DNA from: an uncultured Oscillospiraceae bacterium
Lineage (GTDB): Bacteria; Bacillota; Clostridia; Oscillospirales; Acutalibacteraceae
NCBI GenBank assembly: GCA_900554535.1
Contig: USIA01000004.1
Coordinates: 1 to 40,538 of the forward strand
Length of the DNA: 40,538 nucleotides
Direction: 5' to 3'
In this document: positions 31,913 through 40,076 of the stretch, one piece after another
Layout of the letters: each line of letters opens with the position of its first letter
Position numbering within the stretch: position 1 is the stretch's first letter
The notes under the pieces: generated by a model
What the model saw: only the letters and a program-made list of their open reading frames with translations
What the model was told of the DNA's origin: nothing
The model's database searches: none
Program-made: the position numbers and the translations under genes

Positions 31913-33565
31913 TTACGCTGCAATCTCCGGGATTTCCCCGACAAAGTTATACACGATCCTGACTTCCTGCACCTTCTGGCCGTCCACCTTCTTGACCGCA
32001 CCAATCAGGATTTTGCTGATAAGCCGGTTCAGTATGGACTCGTCCAGTTCCTCAATGGCGGCATAGCGCCGGATTTCCTTGATAAAGGTGCGGACTTCGC
32101 TTTCCTGTGCGTCCGCCCGGCTCTGCATTATCGCCAGATCGTGCAGGCGTTTCTGGTTGGCTTCCTGCTCCTGTTCCAGCGCCGCCGTCAGCTTCATAAA
32201 TCGCTGTTCGGTCAGGACGCCTTTGGCCTTATCGGTGTACAGGCTCAAAAACATCCCGTCAATTTCCTGATTCCGGGCTTCCAGCCGTTTCCGCTCCTTC
32301 TCAGTCTGGGAAGCGTCCACCAGATACCGGCGCTCCATCCGGCTGCTGAGCCGCTGGTAGAACGCATCGGCGTCCTTCATGGCCTGCGCCGCCAATTCTT
32401 GTATATCCTTCAGCACCAGATTGTACAAATCCCTTGCTTCAATCTTGTGGCTGGTACAGGCGTTCTTACCCAGCCGGTTGTAGGTCTGGCAGATATAGTA
32501 TGCCCTGTCAATCGGCTCCCGCATCTCGCCGGTGAAGCGGTTCTTCCCGGTTCTGCCGACCTTTTCATACCGCACCTGCATGGACTTCCCGCAGGTGGCG
32601 CAGTAGACAAGCCCGTGGAACAGGTTATAGAAGGGGCAGGCGTTGCCTTTCATAATGGTTGGCCTGCGGTCAATGATGTCCTGCACCTGTTCCCATTCCT
32701 CCGGCGTCACAATCGCCTCATGGCAGCCCTCAATGACTTCCCAATCTTCACGGGGGATAATGTCATAAGTGTTAGAGCGGATGCCTTTCTGGTGTGTCCG
32801 GCAGACAAGATGTGCGCCTTTATAAAAGGGATTTCTCAGGATATGGCTGATCCTTGCGCTCCCCCACGAATAGTAGTTCACGTCACATTCTGTATTGCTC
32901 TTTACTCTGGTGATGGGGATTTTATCCTCCATGAGCTGCTTTGCAATCCGCATACAGCCCCAGCCGTCCAGTGCCATATCATAGATTTTTCGGATCACCG
33001 GCGCTGTCTCCGGGTCAAGGATCAAATGTCCTTTGTCCTCCGGGTCACGCATCAGGCCAAGAGGCGGCTGCCCGCCGCAGAACTTTCCCTGCCGGGAACG
33101 GGTCATGCGTCCCGCCAGCACCTTTTTGGAAATATCCCGGCTGTACATATCGTTCAGGATATTCTTAAAGGGCGTGATGTCCATTTCCTGACGGGTCAGG
33201 CTGTCCACGCCGTCCGTGACGGCAATATAGCGTACATTGTGTTTGGGGAAAAAGATTTCGATATAACTTCCAGCTTCGATATAATTCCTGCCGAGCCTCG
33301 ATAGGTCTTTCGTGATGACGCAGCCGATTTTCCCCGCCTCAATGTCAGCGATCATGCGCTGGAACGAGGGACGATTGAAGTTGCGGCCCGTATAGCCGTC
33401 ATCCACATAATACTCATACTGGAACATCCCATGCTTTTCTGCGAAATCCCGGAGCATGAGTTTCTGGTTGCTGATGCTCATACTCTCATTGTCGCCGCCG
33501 TCATCCAGAGAGATACGGCAGTAGAGAGCGGTGATTTTCTCATAGACTTGTTTTTTCCTGCTCAT
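31913..33565 (-). CDS. Large serine recombinase (TnpX-like site-specific recombinase)
   Basis: 550 aa. Resolvase domain: YCRISLDDGGDNESMSISNQ (Arg17, nucleophile Ser19), ITKDLSRLGRNYIEAGSYIE. Recombinase domain: GKFCGGQPPLGLMRDPEDKGHL...NPFYKGAHL. Zinc-ribbon Cys pairs: YCATCGKSMQVR and YYICQTYNRLGKNACTSHKI. A coiled-coil/DUF4368-like C-terminus follows. These enzymes excise and integrate the element through a circular intermediate. Position at the extreme left end, reading outward, is typical for this element family. Confidence 0.95.
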   Translation of the reverse strand: MSRKKQVYEKITALYCRISLDDGGDNESMSISNQKLMLRDFAEKHGMFQYEYYVDDGYTGRNFNRPSFQRMIADIEAGKIGCVITKDLSRLGRNYIEAGSYIEIFFPKHNVRYIAVTDGVDSLTRQEMDITPFKNILNDMYSRDISKKVLAGRMTRSRQGKFCGGQPPLGLMRDPEDKGHLILDPETAPVIRKIYDMALDGWGCMRIAKQLMEDKIPITRVKSNTECDVNYYSWGSARISHILRNPFYKGAHLVCRTHQKGIRSNTYDIIPREDWEVIEGCHEAIVTPEEWEQVQDIIDRRPTIMKGNACPFYNLFHGLVYCATCGKSMQVRYEKVGRTGKNRFTGEMREPIDRAYYICQTYNRLGKNACTSHKIEARDLYNLVLKDIQELAAQAMKDADAFYQRLSSRMERRYLVDASQTEKERKRLEARNQEIDGMFLSLYTDKAKGVLTEQRFMKLTAALEQEQEANQKRLHDLAIMQSRADAQESEVRTFIKEIRRYAAIEELDESILNRLISKILIGAVKKVDGQKVQEVRIVYNFVGEIPEIAA

Positions 33566-33637
33566 AGTGTTCTCCTTCTATGAACAGGGACACGATACCA
33601 TTATAGTACCATGTCCCTGTCCCTGAATCAACCGTTT

Positions 33638-33805
33638 TTACGCAGCTTTTTCTGCCATTTCCCGCTGATGCCGCCATTCCTCGAAGTGTTCGCAGGTCTG
33701 GCGCTCAATCAGCTGCTCAAAGGCTTCCCGCATGGACTTCTCCCCGGAGAACTCCCGCACCACCACAAAACGGACTTTATTCTTCTGATTTTTGCTTTTT
33801 TCCAT
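33638..33805 (-). CDS. tnpW: TnpW family small transposon protein
   Basis: 55 aa, MEKSKNQKNKVRFVVVREFSG, then GEKSMREAFEQLIERQTCEHF and a basic end. Conserved small protein encoded next to the large serine recombinase in Tn4451-type elements; function unknown. GGAGG lies seven bases before the ATG. It ends 72 bp before the recombinase start. Confidence 0.82.
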   Translation of the reverse strand: MEKSKNQKNKVRFVVVREFSGEKSMREAFEQLIERQTCEHFEEWRHQREMAEKAA

Positions 33806-33842
33806 AGGCTACCTCCATAGAGAGACAGGCCGGACGGCAGCA

Positions 33843-34168
33843 CCGGCAACGAAGTCCGGCAACGAACCTCTGAAAACCTGTAAACTACCGTCTGGCCTGT
33901 AAATCTTACTTTGTGAATTTTCTTGAAAAATCTCGTTGCTTTCGTTGCCGGAAATTATAGATAGATATTAGAAAATGCCTTATTTACTGGCTTTTCCCGT
34001 ATCCAGACAGGGAAATCCCCGGCAACGAACCCGGCAACCAAGCGGCAACCACCCCGGCAACAGACCTCTGATTTTATGCGATCCACTCCTTTGGAAGCTC
34101 CAACTGGCGGCACTCTTCCTCGCTCAGTTCCACAAATCCATCTTCGTTGCCGGGCAGTTCGTTGCCGG
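33843..34168. repeat. Iteron-like array of CCGGCAACGAA repeats (candidate replication origin)
   Basis: The 11-mer CCGGCAACGAA occurs at 33843, 33856 and 34019. Close variants are at 34031 (ending CCAA), 34042 (GCGGCAACCA) and 34054 (ending CAGA). Reverse-orientation copies TTCGTTGCCGG are at 33941, 34143 and 34158. The last two lie inside the 3' end of the VirE-type gene, where they encode GNELPGNE. Between the clusters is an AT-rich stretch (33899-33990). The layout of repeats plus an AT-rich segment next to primase/ATPase genes resembles an iteron origin. Confidence 0.6.
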
Positions 34169-35480
34169 AAACATCCCGTTCCCAGCCCTTCTGCCTGCCG
34201 TATCCGGCAAACATCCTCGGATTGGAGAATGGTTTCCAGCCCGTCACCACCGTATTCATGATCTCGTTGATATTGTGAAGCTGCCACCGCTTCGGCTCGT
34301 CATAGGTGTGGCCCAGCGCCTCCTTAAAAAGCTGTTTGGAGCAGACCATGCTGCCGGTGTAGTGTTCCAGAAATCCCTGTATCTGCCCGGCCTCCGTATC
34401 CTCCGGCATGAAATCCTTCTGCACCTCCACAAGCTGCCGCTGGATGGACTTGCTGAATTTCATGGAATAGCGGCCGCTGCGGTAAACCGTCATGGCCTCC
34501 GCCCAGACCTGCAACAGGTAGGCTCTGGAAGCGTCCTCGTCCTCCAAAATGTGAACCTCCGCATTCTCCGGGTAAATCATGATGGGAAGGAATCGCCGGT
34601 TCCCGGCCCGGTCAAGGGGCAGGAAGTCCAGCGTATTGGACGAACCGCCGAACACGCACTGCCGCAGCCGGTCTTTGGGCTGGGCCTCATAGGGCGTCCG
34701 GTAGGTTTCCTTCTGGCGGCTGATGAACGAGCGGATTTCCTCAATGCTTTTGGCGCTGCTGGTCGCCAGCATCTCTGACATCTCGATGATCCAGTGGCCT
34801 TGCAGCTTCAAAAACACCCGGTCATCATCCAGCTTTTTCAGGTCGTCACTGAACCACTCGTCCCGGATCGCCAGCAGGCGGAAGAAGCTGGACTTGCCAG
34901 CCCCCTGTCCACCCACCAGACAAAGCATTTCCTCATATTTGGAGCCGGGAGAAAACACCCGCCGGATCGCGCCCAGCAGGAAGTGCTTTAACATTTCCTC
35001 CACATAGTCGCTGACCTCCGCACCTAAGAAGTGATGGAGACAGGAGCGGATGCGGGGCGTCTCGTCCCACACAAGGCCGTTCAGCACGTCCTGTATGGGA
35101 TGGTAGCAGTTCTCATTCGCCACAATGGACAGGGCCGCCGTCATTTTCTTCTCGCTGGTCAGGCCGTAGTTCTGCTCAAAATAGAGAAGCAGATACTTCA
35201 CATCCGTATCCGTCAAGGCGCTGGTGTTCCTGCGCCAGCCCAAATCCCGCACGATGTCCACCCGGTCAGTCAGGAGGTTCAGCCGGATTGCCCCACGCAG
35301 CAGCGGGTCATGGCAGAACACTGTCCGGCAGTTGCCGATGGTATTGGCAGGCTGGCCCTTCTCCGTGACGGAGAGGCTTTCCCTAACCTCGTCAACGCTC
35401 TGCTCCGGCGCTAAGGCTTCGGCTGCGCTCATGGCGGCCTGCCGGGTGGCTGGCGGTAAACTCTGATATTCGCTGCTCAA
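34074..35480 (-). CDS. VirE/VapE-family P-loop ATPase (replication protein of mobile elements)
   Basis: 468 aa in the longest reading, which starts at a TTG; an ATG at 35432 is an alternative start. Walker A is GGQGAGKSS (190-198). FLKLQGHWIIEMSEMLATSSAKSIEEIRSFISRQKETYRTPYEAQPKDRLRQCVFGGSSN includes Walker B and sensor regions of the VirE domain. LPLDRAGNRRFLPI is also typical. VapE-type proteins act with primases as helicase-like replication proteins in phages, islands and mobilizable elements. It overlaps the primase gene upstream by 89 bp (41 bp with the ATG start). Its last ~30 codons include two copies of the CCGGCAACGAA repeat. Confidence 0.9.
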   Translation of the reverse strand: MSSEYQSLPPATRQAAMSAAEALAPEQSVDEVRESLSVTEKGQPANTIGNCRTVFCHDPLLRGAIRLNLLTDRVDIVRDLGWRRNTSALTDTDVKYLLLYFEQNYGLTSEKKMTAALSIVANENCYHPIQDVLNGLVWDETPRIRSCLHHFLGAEVSDYVEEMLKHFLLGAIRRVFSPGSKYEEMLCLVGGQGAGKSSFFRLLAIRDEWFSDDLKKLDDDRVFLKLQGHWIIEMSEMLATSSAKSIEEIRSFISRQKETYRTPYEAQPKDRLRQCVFGGSSNTLDFLPLDRAGNRRFLPIMIYPENAEVHILEDEDASRAYLLQVWAEAMTVYRSGRYSMKFSKSIQRQLVEVQKDFMPEDTEAGQIQGFLEHYTGSMVCSKQLFKEALGHTYDEPKRWQLHNINEIMNTVVTGWKPFSNPRMFAGYGRQKGWERDVSGNELPGNEDGFVELSEEECRQLELPKEWIA

Positions 35481-36045
35481 TCTTCCTCACCTCTTTTCCG
35501 TATTCAGCGACCACGCAGGCCCGTTCCTCCATACTGCCGGACAAAAGAATATCCAGCAGATACTCCGTGTACGGCTTTTTTTGCAGGGCCTCCACAAACA
35601 GCGGGTTCCATGTTTCCTCCGGCGTCTGCGGGGCATATTCCTTCTCCCAGCGTTCCAGCAGATGCAGGTAATCACACAGCACCCGGAAACATTTCTGCTC
35701 CGCCTGCCGGTAGCGCAGTTCCTCGCTGATTTTCCGTTTGACCGGCCTCCTGCGGGGCGGGTCATGGCCTTTGGCGTCAAAGCTGACCGAGAAATCCTCC
35801 GCCAGCTTCAAGGCCGCCTCTTTTTTGTTCAGCCCGAACAGACGGGCGGTAAAATCAATCACATCCCCGTCCGCCTGACAGCCGAAACAGTGGAACCGGC
35901 GGTCAACCTTCATGCTGGGATGTTTGTCATCATGGAAGGGACAGCAGGCCATCCCGTTCCTGCCGACCTGCACTCCGTAAGATTCCGCAGCCTGCCTTGT
36001 GGGGACAGCCTGCTTTACCGCTTCAAACACATTCGATTTTCTCAC
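35392..36045 (-). CDS. CHC2 zinc-finger DNA primase-like protein
   Basis: 217 aa. The CHC2 zinc site reads CPFHDDKHPSMKVDRRFHCFGC (Cys35, His38, Cys53, Cys56) followed by GDVIDFTARLFGLNKKEAALKLAEDF, the N-terminal DNA-binding part of bacterial primases. No TOPRIM catalytic domain is present, so catalysis must rely on another protein. Start is a GTG at 36045 or 36030; both compete for the same GGAGG. With the VirE-type ATPase it forms the element's replication module. Confidence 0.88.
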   Translation of the reverse strand: MRKSNVFEAVKQAVPTRQAAESYGVQVGRNGMACCPFHDDKHPSMKVDRRFHCFGCQADGDVIDFTARLFGLNKKEAALKLAEDFSVSFDAKGHDPPRRRPVKRKISEELRYRQAEQKCFRVLCDYLHLLERWEKEYAPQTPEETWNPLFVEALQKKPYTEYLLDILLSGSMEERACVVAEYGKEVRKIEQRISEFTASHPAGRHERSRSLSAGAER

Positions 36046-36093
36046 CTCCAGACAGAGAAAAAGGCACCCGGTTTCCGCAGGAAATCAGATGCC

Positions 36094-37338
36094 TTACAAC
36101 TCCATATCCTGTTTCTTTGTAGGGGCAATCCGCCCCTCCCGTTCCCAACGCTCCCGGTTATCCCGGTCAGCGTTGATCTTTGCCTTTGCCAGCATATCCA
36201 TAATGGATTCTTTGGCTTTCTTCTTGACCTGCTCCTTCCCGGCCTGCTTGACCTCCGGCTGCATCAGCGTCCGCTGGATTTTTGCCAGAGCGTGCTGCAT
36301 GGCGTTTTTGATTTTGGTAATGACCCCATCCAGACGCTCAGCGGCATACTCACGTTCCTTTTTCGGGGCTTTCCGTTCCGGCGAAAGCACCCATTTTTTC
36401 GATTCTTCCACCAGACGAATATCTTCCTTGTGTGTCTCCTGCCGGACGGTATCGGTCACGACCTCCACCGCCTTGTCATAGGCCGCATCGGAAACATCAT
36501 CTAACAACGTCTCCACGTCCTCGATTTTGAGCGTCAGTTCTTCCAGCTTCTGCTCCTGCGCCGCAAGCTGCTCCTTCTGCTTCATCAGGATATAATCCTG
36601 TTTTTCCAGATAATCCCGCCCGCCGTAGGACGGCTCCTGATCCAGATGCAGCCCATGCCGTCTGGCGATGTCAAACAGGATCGTCCGGCAGACCGCATCA
36701 AAGGTCTGCTTGCGGTTGTTATTCCGGCCTTTGGGCTTCTCCGGGTTGGGGAGGGGGATGCCAAGTTCTTCCAGCGCCTTTTCCTGCTGGGGGCACAGTT
36801 CCCCGTAGCGGTTCTCGCAGTCAAAGACGTGCCGCTCATGGATGTGGGGCGTCCCCTCGTCCAGATGGAGCGCCCAGTCTAAGATGTGGATATGGGAACT
36901 GAAGCGGCGCTCAAATTCCTCATAAAATTCATTGACAATGGAAAAGAGCGTATCCGGCGGGACGGATTCTCCCATCGTGCCGATCTGGTAGATGCTTTCC
37001 TCCGGGCAGGTCTTGTTGTTTTTCAGCAAGTCCTCCACGGTGCGGTTGCGCTCCGTGTGGCGGGTTTTCTCATTCCGGGCGTTCTGGGCCTCCACATGGC
37101 CGCCGTAATGCTCGTAGTAGTACATCCGCTCGATTTCCTCAAAGCTGAAATCCGGCTGCTCCGGGTTCTCCCGGAACTCATGGGTGGTAAAGCCTCGGTA
37201 GCAGTCCCAGTAGACATTTTGCCTTGCCCGTTCTGCGTCAATGTGTTCGCTGTTCTCCACATCGAACCGGCGGTCATTGTGGCGGGGATTATAGGTGCCA
37301 TGCTTGCCGGAGCGCCCATTGTGTCGTGTCAGTTTCAA
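36094..37338 (-). CDS. MobV-type relaxase (plasmid mobilization/recombination family)
   Basis: 414 aa. Relaxase metal site HLDEGTPHIH (158-167) in WALHLDEGTPHIHERHVFD, the HxDExxPHxH signature of the MobV (Pre/Mob) family. The N-terminal RHNGRSGKHGTYNPRHNDRRFDVENSEHIDAERARQN is also typical of relaxases of gut Clostridia elements. A long helical, probably coiled-coil, C-terminus follows (KQKEQLAAQEQKLEELTLKIEDVETLL). It nicks oriT and pilots DNA during transfer using a helper's secretion system. The candidate oriT lies ~100 bp upstream. Confidence 0.88.
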   Translation of the reverse strand: MKLTRHNGRSGKHGTYNPRHNDRRFDVENSEHIDAERARQNVYWDCYRGFTTHEFRENPEQPDFSFEEIERMYYYEHYGGHVEAQNARNEKTRHTERNRTVEDLLKNNKTCPEESIYQIGTMGESVPPDTLFSIVNEFYEEFERRFSSHIHILDWALHLDEGTPHIHERHVFDCENRYGELCPQQEKALEELGIPLPNPEKPKGRNNNRKQTFDAVCRTILFDIARRHGLHLDQEPSYGGRDYLEKQDYILMKQKEQLAAQEQKLEELTLKIEDVETLLDDVSDAAYDKAVEVVTDTVRQETHKEDIRLVEESKKWVLSPERKAPKKEREYAAERLDGVITKIKNAMQHALAKIQRTLMQPEVKQAGKEQVKKKAKESIMDMLAKAKINADRDNRERWEREGRIAPTKKQDMEL

Positions 37339-37434
37339 ACAGATTTCCTCCTTCCTGCGAAGATGTTCTGGGGCCGGGGAAGGGGCGGCGAAGCCGCAAA
37401 TCCTGCGAATTTTGCGTCAGGTAATACCCAGTAT

Positions 37435-37456
37435 AAGTTGACGCACGCATCAACTT
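37435..37456. other. Candidate origin of transfer (oriT)
   Basis: Perfect inverted repeat AAGTTGA-N8-TCAACTT, 97 bp upstream of the relaxase start, with TATACTGG beyond it on the relaxase strand. MobV-type oriT sites are inverted repeats of this size just upstream of mob with a nick beside or within the stem and a nearby TTATAC-like sequence. Assignment rests on position and form only. Confidence 0.5.
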
Positions 37457-37930
37457 TCCCTGGGCAAGGCGCTTCGCCCTTGACCCGATGGGGCTGCCGC
37501 CCTCAACCCGCCAAGGCACTTCGTCCTTGACCCGATAATGGCTGCCAAGCATGGCCTGCCAATGGGCGTTGGTCTCGGCTCCCGCCTCGGTCGGTGCTTT
37601 TGCGGCTTTGCCGCAAAGGTCGCCACTGGCGACCCGCACCCCTTGCCCCCAGCAATGCGCTGCTGGTCTCCGCTCCGCTTCGGTCGGCGCTAAGCGAACG
37701 TCCACTGGACGTTCAGCACCCCTGCACCCAGGCACAAAGGGCTGGCTGCCCTCTGTACTCCCGCAAGCGAAGCTGGCTTCCACCGCAGGAGCGGTGTTTG
37801 CCAGTTTCACCGGCTCCGTATCCGCACATTTGCGCCCATAGGTGGGAAGTGGATACGGAATACGCCTGCGGGGATTGCCGGTCAAAACAGCGGGTGCAGA
37901 CCCGGCATTTTGACCGTAATCGCCCCGATT
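37457..37930. other. Non-coding GC-rich region upstream of the relaxase gene
   Basis: No supported gene. It contains short GC-rich direct repeats (CTCGGTCGG/TTCGGTCGG blocks near 37568-37597 and 37664-37692), several CAAGGC-CTTCG-CCTTG-type hairpins (37465-37530) and a perfect palindrome GAACGTCCA-C-TGGACGTTC at 37696-37714. Open frames here lack ribosome sites and read as low-complexity protein. Confidence 0.5.
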
Positions 37931-38236
37931 TCAGGCAATTTTTTCTTCCGCCCCTACCACCTGAAAGCCATGCTCCTTTGCATACTCCCTTGCGGCGGCT
38001 TTCCGTTCCTCGCTGTACGGCGGCACCAGCCGGATCGACAGCCGGGACTTGTCCAGCACATAGGTCACGCTGCCCTCCGGCGTGCTGCGCTCCAACCGGC
38101 ACAGCAGCGGGTACTTCCGGCTGAAATCAGCCAGCCTGCGCTTCAAGCTGGCGTTGAAGGTGTAGATACTGGCAAGGTTCTCCGCCTCGTTCCAGTTGAT
38201 GATGGTTTCTTTCTCATACTTAGACAGCTTCGTCAT
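37931..38236 (-). CDS. Conserved mobile-element protein of unknown function (101 aa)
   Basis: MTKLSKYEKETIINWNEAENLASIYTFNASLKRRLADFSRKYP...SVTYVLDKSRLSIRLVPPYSEERKAAAREYAKEHGF. Charged, soluble, no membrane helix. This type of protein recurs in Clostridia mobilizable elements beside relaxase genes, but I know no function. GAGGAGG precedes the ATG at 38236 and overlaps the end of the upstream gene, so the two are coupled. Confidence 0.78.
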   Translation of the reverse strand: MTKLSKYEKETIINWNEAENLASIYTFNASLKRRLADFSRKYPLLCRLERSTPEGSVTYVLDKSRLSIRLVPPYSEERKAAAREYAKEHGFQVVGAEEKIA

Positions 38237-38513
38237 ACAGATCCTCCTCATAATCAGTGTAAGATTTCAGCGCATGCAGGCTGCGTTTGAGACGGCGGTA
38301 CTCGTCCATCTCCATGCGCAGATGGTGGTAAAAAGCCTCGTACCAGCTTTCGTCCACCTCCGTCTCCACCTTCCGGGCCAGCCCCAGCATCCGGCGTTTG
38401 GCCTCCGGGTCAACCGTCAGGGCCGTCAGCCATTTCAGCCGTGTCACCGTGTTGTGGTGGCTGGGACAGCCGTAAGCGTAGAGAATCTTCTTTTCTTTCA
38501 TGCTCAGTGTCAC
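38220..38513 (-). CDS. Mobile-element protein of unknown function (97 aa)
   Basis: Reads (V)TLSMKEKKILYAYGCPSHHNTVTRLKWLTALTVDPEAKRRMLGLARKVETEVDESWYEAFYHHLRMEMDEYRRLKRSLHALKSYTDY. Start chosen at GTG 38513 because GGAGG lies eight bases upstream; the frame is open to 38699 but that part lacks a good RBS and looks non-coding. Mostly helical, acidic C-terminus, no recognised family. It overlaps the following gene by 17 bp. Confidence 0.65.
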   Translation of the reverse strand: MTLSMKEKKILYAYGCPSHHNTVTRLKWLTALTVDPEAKRRMLGLARKVETEVDESWYEAFYHHLRMEMDEYRRLKRSLHALKSYTDYEEDLYDEAV

Positions 38514-38779
38514 AATGATTTCCTCCATTTCTTTGCTGCGAAGCCATGCGCCCCGCATGATGAACTTGTTTCCTGTCCGCCGGTCTGCCTGCAAGCCGCT
38601 CCTGCCCGGAATTTCTCCCGGCGTATCGGCCCCTTTGGTGCGCTCGATTTCTGTCCTGGCGTCACTTCCCCGGAGGCCATACCCCTTGCAGCCGGTCATT
38701 CGATTTTCAAGGTTCAGTGCCTGTCTGCAAGAACCAGTTTACCGAAAAAAGAAGCTCTTTCCCGTATATCCAAAACGTC

Positions 38780-38832
38780 GGAAAAATGCTCGAAATCCGC
38801 ATATTTCCACGCTTATGGAATCGTGCTATAAT
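38780..38832 (+). promoter_or_regulatory. Promoter and putative operator of the XRE regulator
   Basis: TATAAT (38827-38832) with a weak -35, TTTCCA (38804-38809), at 17 bp. An imperfect palindrome GGAAAAATGC (38780-38789) / GCATATTTCC (38799-38808) overlaps the -35, a likely self-regulatory site. The rest of 38514-38779 holds no supported gene. Confidence 0.5.
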
Positions 38833-38875
38833 GGGTGTAATCACTGAAAAACGATAACGAGAGAGGGGGCTTTGG

Positions 38876-39724
38876 ATGTACGCAAAGCTGACAATCCCGG
38901 AGCGGCTCAAAGACCTGCGGGTGGTGGACAAGCACCTGACGCTGGAACAACTGGCGGAGCAGACCGGCCTGTCTAAATCCGCGCTGGGAAAATACGAAAC
39001 CGATGACTACAAGGACATCAGCCCGTTTGCGATTGCAACGCTGGCGGACTTTTACGGCGTGTCCACCGACTATCTGATGGGGCTGACGGAAAACAGGGAG
39101 GTTCCCAACGCTGACGTGCAGTCTCTCCATCTGACCGATGAAATGATTAACCTTTTGAGGCGCGGCAAAATCAACAACCGGCTTCTCTGCGAACTGGCCT
39201 CTCACCCGAATTTCCGGCGGCTGATGATAGATATGGAAATCTGCATCGACCAGATCGCCAATATGCGGGTGGAGCAGATGAATCTGGTGTTGGAGGCAAC
39301 CCGGCAAACCGTCCTCAGCAAGTATGCGCCCGGAGAAGATGAACTCTATATGCGGACGCTGGAACTGGGGCAAGTGCAGGAAAGCGATTTTTACAGCCAC
39401 GTCATACACGATGATCTGGACAGCATCGTCCGGGACATCCGGGAAGCACACCGCAAGGACAAGACCACGGCAGACCCGCAGCCCACGCTGGATGATGTGA
39501 AGGAAAAATTTGAGCAGGCAATCCAACAGGGCAGTGATATAGAGATGCTGATCCACGAGTTCTGCGATAAGTTGCAGATACCCTTTGAGAAGATTTCCTC
39601 GGAGGACTTCTCGGCGTTTCTGCGGATACTGAGCCTGTCCAAGCTGCTCAAAAATCCCAACAACATGAGGGGAAAGGCCAGCCCCATCCTGCCCAACCGC
39701 AAGGCCAGACGCAAGCAGAAGTAA
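38876..39724 (+). CDS. XRE-family transcriptional regulator of the mobile element
   Basis: 282 aa. N-terminal Cro/C1-type helix-turn-helix (LKDLRVVDKHLTLEQLAEQTGLSKSALGKYE...ISPFAIATLADFYGVSTDYLMGLTENRE, ~residues 8-72). The rest is a long helical region without a recognised domain. It is the only plus-strand gene of the element seen here and diverges from the accessory/relaxase genes, fitting a regulator of mobilization or maintenance. RBS GAGAGGGGG before the ATG. Confidence 0.9.
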   Translation: MYAKLTIPERLKDLRVVDKHLTLEQLAEQTGLSKSALGKYETDDYKDISPFAIATLADFYGVSTDYLMGLTENREVPNADVQSLHLTDEMINLLRRGKINNRLLCELASHPNFRRLMIDMEICIDQIANMRVEQMNLVLEATRQTVLSKYAPGEDELYMRTLELGQVQESDFYSHVIHDDLDSIVRDIREAHRKDKTTADPQPTLDDVKEKFEQAIQQGSDIEMLIHEFCDKLQIPFEKISSEDFSAFLRILSLSKLLKNPNNMRGKASPILPNRKARRKQK

Positions 39725-39841
39725 AACCTGCCGGGATTTGCTTTCTACATAAAAAGTATAGGTCTGGACACGGCAAAATCAGAGTGACTTACAGTACAGC
39801 TACCGGGCGTGTTTGTCACGGTTGGCGGCTGCAAGGGCAGC

Positions 39842-39879
39842 AAAAAAGGCCATCCACCGGTTGATCGGCAAATGACCTT
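39842..39879 (-). terminator. Intrinsic terminator closing the hairpin-array transcript
   Basis: On the minus strand AGGTCAT (39878-39872) pairs with ATGGCCT (39853-39847), one G-U pair, and runs into TTTTTT (39847-39842). It lies ~200 bp beyond the stop of the upstream minus-strand gene, so that RNA would include the four hairpins at 39905-40066. Confidence 0.65.
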
Positions 39880-39904
39880 CTATGAAGCTGTATTCTATTG
39901 TGGT

Positions 39905-40066
39905 GGTTGTGCCCAAAATGGGCACAGCCAAAAGTCGGTGTGATTTCGATTTTAGTCGGAGTCAAAATGACCCCGACTACTTCATTGTGCTAAAGTGGTG
40001 GCGGACATTTTGTCCACCACCACTTTATGGGAGTAGAGTAGTCGTACTCAAAATGAGAACGGCTAC
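39905..40066 (-). ncRNA. Array of four long hairpins with constant CAAAATG cores (putative structured RNA)
   Basis: Four inverted repeats: 39905-39929 (11-bp arms), 39953-39979 (12-bp arms, one mismatch), 39991-40027 (17-bp arms, one mismatch) and 40038-40066 (13-bp arms, one G-U and one mismatch). Every one is centred on CA-AAA-TG (third one on the opposite strand, CA-TTT-TG). Arm sequences differ between them, while centres are 49, 43 and 43 bp apart. The array lies between the stop of the gene ending at 40077 and a terminator at 39842. Read as RNA these are triloop hairpins. Whether it acts as RNA or as DNA sites is not known. Confidence 0.55.
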
Positions 40067-40076
40067 AATGGAGATA

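Noticed and set aside
31892..33304. 470-codon open frame on the plus strand opposite the recombinase gene
   Set aside because: It lies wholly antisense to a gene with clear catalytic motifs, has no recognisable domain or RBS, and its length follows from the GC-rich codon pattern of the recombinase.
35581..36504. 307-codon plus-strand frame across the primase and relaxase genes
   Set aside because: It spans two well-supported minus-strand genes and the gap between them; composition is that of an antisense shadow.
37289..37885. 198-codon minus-strand frame upstream of and overlapping the relaxase gene
   Set aside because: No RBS, repetitive low-complexity protein, and it covers the candidate oriT and palindromes; better explained as non-coding.
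39905..40066. CRISPR array or integron attC array
   Set aside because: There are no identical direct repeats with unique spacers and no cas genes; attC R-box sequences are absent and no integron integrase is near. The units share only a 7-base core.
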